From contig NVWU01000016.1 of the NCBI GenBank assembly GCA_002733765.1, forward strand, positions 40,592-104,591: a stretch of 64,000 nucleotides of DNA. Direction: 5' to 3'. Below the pieces are notes generated by a model. That model made no database searches, was not told the DNA's origin, and saw nothing but the letters and a program-made list of their open reading frames with translations. This document shows, piece by piece, positions 58,771-64,000 of this stretch. Positions within the stretch are counted from its first letter, which is position 1; each line of letters opens with the position of its first letter. Both the position numbers and the translations under genes were made by a program. This DNA comes from Colwellia sp. (GTDB lineage: Bacteria > Pseudomonadota > Gammaproteobacteria > Enterobacterales > Alteromonadaceae).

Positions 58771-59700
58771 ATGAAAGCTGCAATTATAGTTAGTAAAGGT
58801 GCTACACCGGTTATTCAAAAACTTGAGCCTCCACAACCGCAACAAGGCTGTGTGTTAATCGATGTCGATACCGCTGGATTAGGCGGGTGGGATGTTTTAG
58901 GGGCTTATCGTCTTGGTGTTGAATTTCCCTGTGTTATTCGCGGTGAAGGTGTTGGTCGTGCGCAAGATGGACGGCGTGTTTATTTTGGTGAACGCTCTGT
59001 TAGACCTTATGGAGCATGGGCAGAAAAAACGCTGGTACCTGAAGATGAAGTTTGGGATGTGCCAGATGATATTGACGATATTACGGCTATTAATATGGGA
59101 ATTGCCGCCACGGGCGCGTGGATACCTCTTGAAAAAGCGAATATTCAAGCCGGTGAAAATATTCTTATTTTAGGAGCAACCGGTGTTTTAGGGCAAATGG
59201 CTTTACAGTTTGCTCGACATATGGGAGCTGGTCATATTGTTGCTGCAGCGCGCAATGAAGAATCGTTAAAGCAACTTAAAAAACGCAATTTCGCTGATGA
59301 AATTGTGACATTAGGTGGTGAGCCAACTGAAGACCAAGCTAAACTGAAAGACGCCTCAAAGGGGGGCTTTGATGTTGTACTGGATCTGGTATGTGGTCAA
59401 CCTATGCTAAATGCATTAAAGGCTACTCGTCAGGGAGCACGGATACACACTATTGGCACAGGTGCGGGGCGTCAAGTAAACCTTGATATGGCAGATCTGC
59501 TTTTTCGTACACTAACCTGTATTGGCACTGGCCAACGTTCAGCACAAGATAGACACCAAATATGGAAAAATTTGCTTCAATACACCCGAGATAATAAAAT
59601 TGTGGTCGACCATCACTTATTTACTTTGAATGATGCACCGGAAGCTTGGGATATGCAGCTTAATAGCCCTCATGCAAAAATTTTAGCAAAGGTATTTTAA
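58771..59700 (+). CDS. Zinc-type alcohol dehydrogenase/quinone oxidoreductase (MDR family)
   Basis: ILILGATGVLGQMALQFARHMGAGHIVAAARN; GFDVVLDLVCG; ATG 58771. Confidence 0.88.
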   Translation: MKAAIIVSKGATPVIQKLEPPQPQQGCVLIDVDTAGLGGWDVLGAYRLGVEFPCVIRGEGVGRAQDGRRVYFGERSVRPYGAWAEKTLVPEDEVWDVPDDIDDITAINMGIAATGAWIPLEKANIQAGENILILGATGVLGQMALQFARHMGAGHIVAAARNEESLKQLKKRNFADEIVTLGGEPTEDQAKLKDASKGGFDVVLDLVCGQPMLNALKATRQGARIHTIGTGAGRQVNLDMADLLFRTLTCIGTGQRSAQDRHQIWKNLLQYTRDNKIVVDHHLFTLNDAPEAWDMQLNSPHAKILAKVF

Positions 59701-59812
59701 CCTCCATATTAACTATGGTCATTACTCTTACCAATAAGATCAGAACTATTTAAGTCTGTTTGCTTTTGCTGCAATGTGTAAATTTCATTAGATGAAGATA
59801 AAGAGCTAGATT

Positions 59813-60370
59813 ATGAAAGAAGAATTAGAAATATCGTATAAACAAATATTATCAGGTGTAGGCGAAAATATTAATCGACCCGGATTAAAAGATACTCCTG
59901 CGCGAGCTGCTAAAGCAATGCAGTACCTATGTAATGGTTACGATAAAACGTTGGAAAAAATTGTTAACGGCGCCTTGTTTCCAACTAACACTGATGAAAT
60001 GGTGATTGTTAAAAATATTGAATTATATTCGTTATGTGAACATCACATGTTGCCCTTTATTGGTAAAGCACACGTCGCTTATTTACCGACAGGTAAGGTG
60101 ATTGGTTTATCTAAAATTGCCCGAATAGTTGATATGTTCGCACGTCGTTTACAAATTCAAGAAAATCTGACATTAGAAATAGCAGAAGCGATCCAAAACG
60201 TTACAGGTGCGGCGGGTGTAGGCGTAGTTATTGAAGCAAAACACATGTGTATGATGATGCGCGGTGTAGAAAAGCAAAACTCTTCAATGATTTCATCCGT
60301 TATGCTGGGAAAATTCCGCGAGTCTAACAATACTCGTCAAGAGTTTCTGCAGTTGATAGGTCGCAGTTAA
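59813..60370 (+). CDS. folE: GTP cyclohydrolase I
   Basis: [65 protein letters not shown]. Confidence 0.97.
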   Translation: MKEELEISYKQILSGVGENINRPGLKDTPARAAKAMQYLCNGYDKTLEKIVNGALFPTNTDEMVIVKNIELYSLCEHHMLPFIGKAHVAYLPTGKVIGLSKIARIVDMFARRLQIQENLTLEIAEAIQNVTGAAGVGVVIEAKHMCMMMRGVEKQNSSMISSVMLGKFRESNNTRQEFLQLIGRS

Positions 60371-60514
60371 TGTGTATGAATAGCTCATCTTTGGCAACTA
60401 TTAGAGTTAAAAAACTACAGTTTTACTTAATTAATAGCATTAATAAAGACAAACTTAACGCCCTTAGGCTCGATGACGCGATATCGGTCACTCTGAATCA
60501 ATGCTGAGATTAAT

Positions 60515-61621
60515 ATGTTAGAAGAAACCGAAATGAAGCTATGTTTGTCTTCAGAAACAATGGCATTACTCATAAAGCATCCTTTAATCACTGACCGTAT
60601 GGAAGGACATTGGAATACTGTAAATCTTACTAACCAGTATTTTGATACCTTAAGCTTTTCGCTTGATCAGGCTGATGTAGCATTACGCTTACGGCTAGAT
60701 GGTGAACAAGTCATACAGACTTTAAAAGGGCGGGGCGATTGTATCGCAGGGCTGTTTGTCCGCAATGAATGGGATTGGTACTTAGACAGTTATGAGCTTA
60801 ACCTAGAGTTACTTGATAGTAATTGTTGGCCAGAAGCACTTATAGAGTTAGACAAAACGACCATAGAACCAGTTTTCATTAACCAGTTTACCCGCACTAA
60901 AGCAATACTGAAGTGGCTGTGGAAAGGCCAAACGGTAGAAGTCGAAGTAGCCTTTGATGTTGGCAGCGTAGTAACAGATGTGTCTCAAGATAGTATTAGC
61001 GAACTCGAACTGGAAATGAGGCAAGGACCCATTGATGCTTTAATGGACTTTGTTGTTGAATTATCCTCATGTTTTTCGTTAATTCCCAGTAGTATCAGTA
61101 AAGGTGAACGTGGCTACCGGCTATTAAAAGAAGCCCCTGAGAATAGTTTAAAAAACAGCATGATTACTCAAAACAATCTGACGATTGATGAAGAAATATG
61201 CTCCACGGGTAAAATTCTGTTGAGAAGCTTACAACACCTAATTGAATCAATTTATACAGTCCGCAAGGTTGGAACACTAAAGCAGGTACAGCAACAGCTA
61301 GTTTTATTGCGTAGTTTTTTCGCCTGTTTAGACTGTCGAATAGTCAGCGAAGACCAAAAGCAGTTCCAATTATTACTGGATACAGTAACTACTGACATAG
61401 AAACTTTATTAAAGCCTAGTTTATCAGCGACACAACTCGAATCTGAATTTCAACGATATATAGCTAAAACTACTTGGGGATTTTTATGCCTTAGATTAGC
61501 TAAATGGTGCATGCTTAAAGAATGGCAGTTAGTTGAAGATATTAAGCAACGTGAAGTTTTGGATACATCTTTTAAAAAATGGTTGAAAAAGGCTGAATTA
61601 CAGCTTTATGTAGCGTTTTAA
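60515..61621 (+). CDS. CYTH/CHAD domain-containing protein
   Basis: NQYFDTLSFSLDQADVALRLRLDGEQVIQTLKGRGDCIAGLFVRNEWDW; EVEVAFDVG; C-terminal helical CHAD-like region. Confidence 0.85.
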   Translation: MLEETEMKLCLSSETMALLIKHPLITDRMEGHWNTVNLTNQYFDTLSFSLDQADVALRLRLDGEQVIQTLKGRGDCIAGLFVRNEWDWYLDSYELNLELLDSNCWPEALIELDKTTIEPVFINQFTRTKAILKWLWKGQTVEVEVAFDVGSVVTDVSQDSISELELEMRQGPIDALMDFVVELSSCFSLIPSSISKGERGYRLLKEAPENSLKNSMITQNNLTIDEEICSTGKILLRSLQHLIESIYTVRKVGTLKQVQQQLVLLRSFFACLDCRIVSEDQKQFQLLLDTVTTDIETLLKPSLSATQLESEFQRYIAKTTWGFLCLRLAKWCMLKEWQLVEDIKQREVLDTSFKKWLKKAELQLYVAF

Positions 61622-61718
61622 GAGATAATAAATATACTGGCTCATTAGCCGTTAAAAAGGATAATCAGACTATGAAATGCAAAGATACCCATGTTGACTT
61701 TTTACAATTGATTAGAGC

Positions 61719-62486
61719 TTGATGAACGGCAGAGCTTGGGTACTAGTGACCGGAGGAGCAAAGCGTATCGGCGCTTTCCTCAATCAAGAATTTGCCAAAA
61801 ATGGTAAAAATATTGTGCTGCATTACAATCAGTCTGAAACTGCCGCATTAGCGTTAAAAGAGCAATTAGAAACACTCAATATCAAGGTTGTCTTATGGCA
61901 GGCTAATTTAGATGAACCTGCGACTATTAAGCAACGATTTGAAGAACTGCTCACTCAAGTTCCTCATATTGAACTATTGGTAAATAGTGCTTCAGTGTTT
62001 GGAGAAGGTTCATTGCTTGAATCATCTTTAGAGCAAATTCAAAGTAACTTTAATATTCACCTTACAAGTCCTTGGTTATTAATTCAGGCACTAGTAAAAC
62101 AAAATAAACCGTGCCAAATTATAAATATTTCAGATGCCAATTTATCACACCTTTACACTACAAAATCAGCTTATTTTATTTCAAAAAAAGCTCAAGAAAC
62201 ATTAACTAAATTGGCTGCTATAGAATGTGCGCCTAATGTGCGAGTTAATGCGATAGCACCTGGGTTCATTTTAGATGTAATTGATTCAGCTAGTACCCAG
62301 GAAAGTTCCCAAATAGTTACTCAAATAGATAGCAAAGATATTAATATTTTACAACGTATATTACCGTTAGATGACTTATATTCAGCCGTTGAGTTTTTAT
62401 TAAAAAATAATTCTATTACGGGACAAACATTACAAATAGACGGAGGGAGTCACTTACAATGTCCAGCATATATGTTGAAGAACTAG
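61719..62486 (+). CDS. folM: Pteridine reductase/dihydromonapterin reductase-like SDR
   Basis: VLVTGGAKRIGAFLNQEFAKNGKNIVLHYNQSE; adjacent to folE and folB. Confidence 0.75.
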   Translation: MMNGRAWVLVTGGAKRIGAFLNQEFAKNGKNIVLHYNQSETAALALKEQLETLNIKVVLWQANLDEPATIKQRFEELLTQVPHIELLVNSASVFGEGSLLESSLEQIQSNFNIHLTSPWLLIQALVKQNKPCQIINISDANLSHLYTTKSAYFISKKAQETLTKLAAIECAPNVRVNAIAPGFILDVIDSASTQESSQIVTQIDSKDINILQRILPLDDLYSAVEFLLKNNSITGQTLQIDGGSHLQCPAYMLKN

Positions 62487-62809
62487 AAATCTATGCCATT
62501 CTCGGTATTACGGAAGAAGAGCGCAAGAACAAACAAAAGCTTATTATTGACTATTGGATTGACGCAGATATAGGTAGGGCGATGTTGTCTGATGATATCG
62601 ACGATTGTGTTAATTACCGTACCATAAATAAAAAAATTTTAGAGGTAGTGCTCAATTCCAGTTACAAAACTATTGAACGGTTACTGGGCGTATTATTAGA
62701 CTTAATTATTTCCTTTGATGGTGTATTGCACGTTAAGTTGAAAGTTGCAAAGCCAGGTGCTTTACGCTACACAAAAAATGTATCTATTACTGCGGAACGT
62801 TCAGCTTAA
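62459..62809 (+). CDS. folB: Dihydroneopterin aldolase
   Basis: IYVEELEIYAILGITEEERKNKQKLIIDYWID; TIERLLGVLLDLI; RBS GGAGGGAG; overlaps upstream gene by 28 nt. Confidence 0.93.
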   Translation: MSSIYVEELEIYAILGITEEERKNKQKLIIDYWIDADIGRAMLSDDIDDCVNYRTINKKILEVVLNSSYKTIERLLGVLLDLIISFDGVLHVKLKVAKPGALRYTKNVSITAERSA

Positions 62810-62958
62810 TGCCGTTTTATATTGTTGTAATGATGTGATGGACACCTTAGCTAATATGTTAGCCTTATAAAAATAAATATCAAGCTTATACAGATAACTC
62901 TGTACTGTTATTAACTAATAAACCAAATTAAATTTAATCAATTAGAGTTATTAAAATC

Positions 62959-63804
62959 ATGAACATAGTCGATGAAATTCAAGCGCTACGCCAGCAAGTT
63001 AAATTATGGCGTATGCAAAATTTAAAGGTAGCTTTTGTGCCAACCATGGGTAATTTGCATAATGGTCATCTTGCCTTAGTAGAAGCCGCTCATCAGCATG
63101 CTGATAAAGTCATTGTCAGTATATTTGTCAATCCAATGCAGTTTGGTTTGAGCGAAGATATTGATAATTATCCGAAAACACTTGAACAAGACAAAAAAAG
63201 ATTAAGCCAAGTTAATGCGGATCTATTATTTATCCCAACCTCAAAAATCATTTACCCTAAAGGCTATACCGACAATACTTTTGTTGATGTGCCTAATATT
63301 TCAAATAAATACTGCGGAAAAAGCCGTCCTGGTCATTTTCGTGGTGTAGCCACTATTGTGTGTAAATTATTTAACTTAGTGCAACCCGATGTCGCTTGTT
63401 TTGGTTCAAAAGACTATCAGCAGCTACAAGTCATTCGAACCATGGTTGAAGACTTATCAATGCCCGTTAAAATTATTCCCGTGGAAATCATTCGTGAAGA
63501 ATCAGGCTTAGCAATGAGTTCGCGCAATGGCTATTTAACACCAAAAGAACGGCTTGTCGCCCCTGTGCTTTACCAAACTTTACAATGGTTGGCTGAGCAA
63601 ATAAAAACCGAAAAAGACTTTTATCGGTTATGCCAACAAGCAAGTAATAAAATAAATCAAGTAGGCTTAACAACAGACTATATCAACATTTGCCATGCAT
63701 ATACGTTAATCAAAGCTAAAAGAAATGATAAAGACTTGGTCATTTTAGCTTCTGCATTTTGCGGTAAAGCAAGATTAATTGATAATATACAAATTACCTT
63801 ATAA
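62959..63804 (+). CDS. panC: Pantothenate synthetase
   Basis: VAFVPTMGNLHNGHLALVEAA; VSIFVNPMQFG; FGSKDYQQLQVIRTMVEDL; GLAMSSRNGYLT. Confidence 0.97.
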   Translation: MNIVDEIQALRQQVKLWRMQNLKVAFVPTMGNLHNGHLALVEAAHQHADKVIVSIFVNPMQFGLSEDIDNYPKTLEQDKKRLSQVNADLLFIPTSKIIYPKGYTDNTFVDVPNISNKYCGKSRPGHFRGVATIVCKLFNLVQPDVACFGSKDYQQLQVIRTMVEDLSMPVKIIPVEIIREESGLAMSSRNGYLTPKERLVAPVLYQTLQWLAEQIKTEKDFYRLCQQASNKINQVGLTTDYINICHAYTLIKAKRNDKDLVILASAFCGKARLIDNIQITL

Positions 63805-63813
63805 AGGGTATGT

Positions 63814-63838
63814 CTCAGTAAATTGACTATTTACTGAG
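63814..63838 (+). terminator. Hairpin just downstream of panC
   Basis: CTCAGTAAAT-TGACT-ATTTACTGAG, 10-bp perfect arms, no T-run. Confidence 0.45.
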
Positions 63839-63902
63839 TGCCTTTAGATAAGCGTTTGGTCATGAGCCAAAAAACTGTGCCATCATACGACAGCGCACGG
63901 AC

Positions 63903-64000
63903 TGATCTGGTCTAATGGCATAGGACACTTTGATAAAGGATAATATCCTAATTAATCGAGGTGTTTATGAATCAAAAACGACAATACAAAACTTATACGA
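63903..64000 (+). mobile_element. Probable left end of an insertion sequence (IS3-like), truncated by window edge
   Basis: Edge ORF from ATG 63967 (MNQKRQYKTYT...) resembling IS3 OrfA N-termini; upstream TGATCTGG...GGACACTTTGATAAAGGATAAT leader. Confidence 0.4.

Noticed and set aside
16-59700. Canonical steroid (cholate/testosterone) degradation cluster
   Set aside because: No recognisable KstD or HsaA/B-type genes; the FAD enzyme at 6214 is phytoene-desaturase-like. Some side-chain-type genes are shared, so steroid use cannot be fully excluded.
63814-63838. IS terminal inverted repeat
   Set aside because: The arms face each other with a 5-nt loop, so this is a local hairpin; the probable IS end is nearer 63903, but the right end is outside the window.

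Overview
This 64 kb window is AT-rich bacterial chromosome, probably gammaproteobacterial. It is dominated by a large catabolic gene island from about 1 to 59.7 kb. The island contains: a CoA ligase; two cytochrome P450s; a complete ring-hydroxylating dioxygenase (alpha, beta, 2Fe-2S ferredoxin, reductase) plus a 3Fe-4S/4Fe-4S-type ferredoxin; a separate Rieske pair; an extradiol dioxygenase; two FAH-family hydrolases; two ACMSD-like amidohydrolases; five SDRs; three acyl-CoA dehydrogenases; crotonases; a 3-hydroxyacyl-CoA dehydrogenase; thiolases; an indolepyruvate-oxidoreductase-like fusion; a dedicated ETF; and a DUF1302/DUF1329/YCF48-like/MMPL cassette. TetR, LysR and IclR regulators are present. 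The gene content most resembles the diterpenoid (resin acid, dit) catabolic clusters, but the substrate is inferred. From about 59.8 kb the window returns to housekeeping genes (folE, CYTH/CHAD, folM-like, folB, panC), and a probable IS runs off the right edge. The most notable signals are: (1) two adjacent Rieske-oxygenase homologues with complementary losses, one keeping the Rieske cluster but no downstream histidines, the other keeping the HxxxxH iron site but no N-terminal cysteines; (2) a complete IS110/IS1111-type element with 14-bp subterminal inverted repeats, a 7-bp direct repeat at the junctions and a ~245-nt 3' noncoding segment that may encode a bridge RNA, including an 8-nt complement to the flanking target; (3) a thiolase-like protein apparently lacking the usual catalytic Cys, paired with a DUF35 protein (retro-aldolase-like); (4) repeated operator-like motifs across the island. 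No rRNA, tRNA or CRISPR was recognised.
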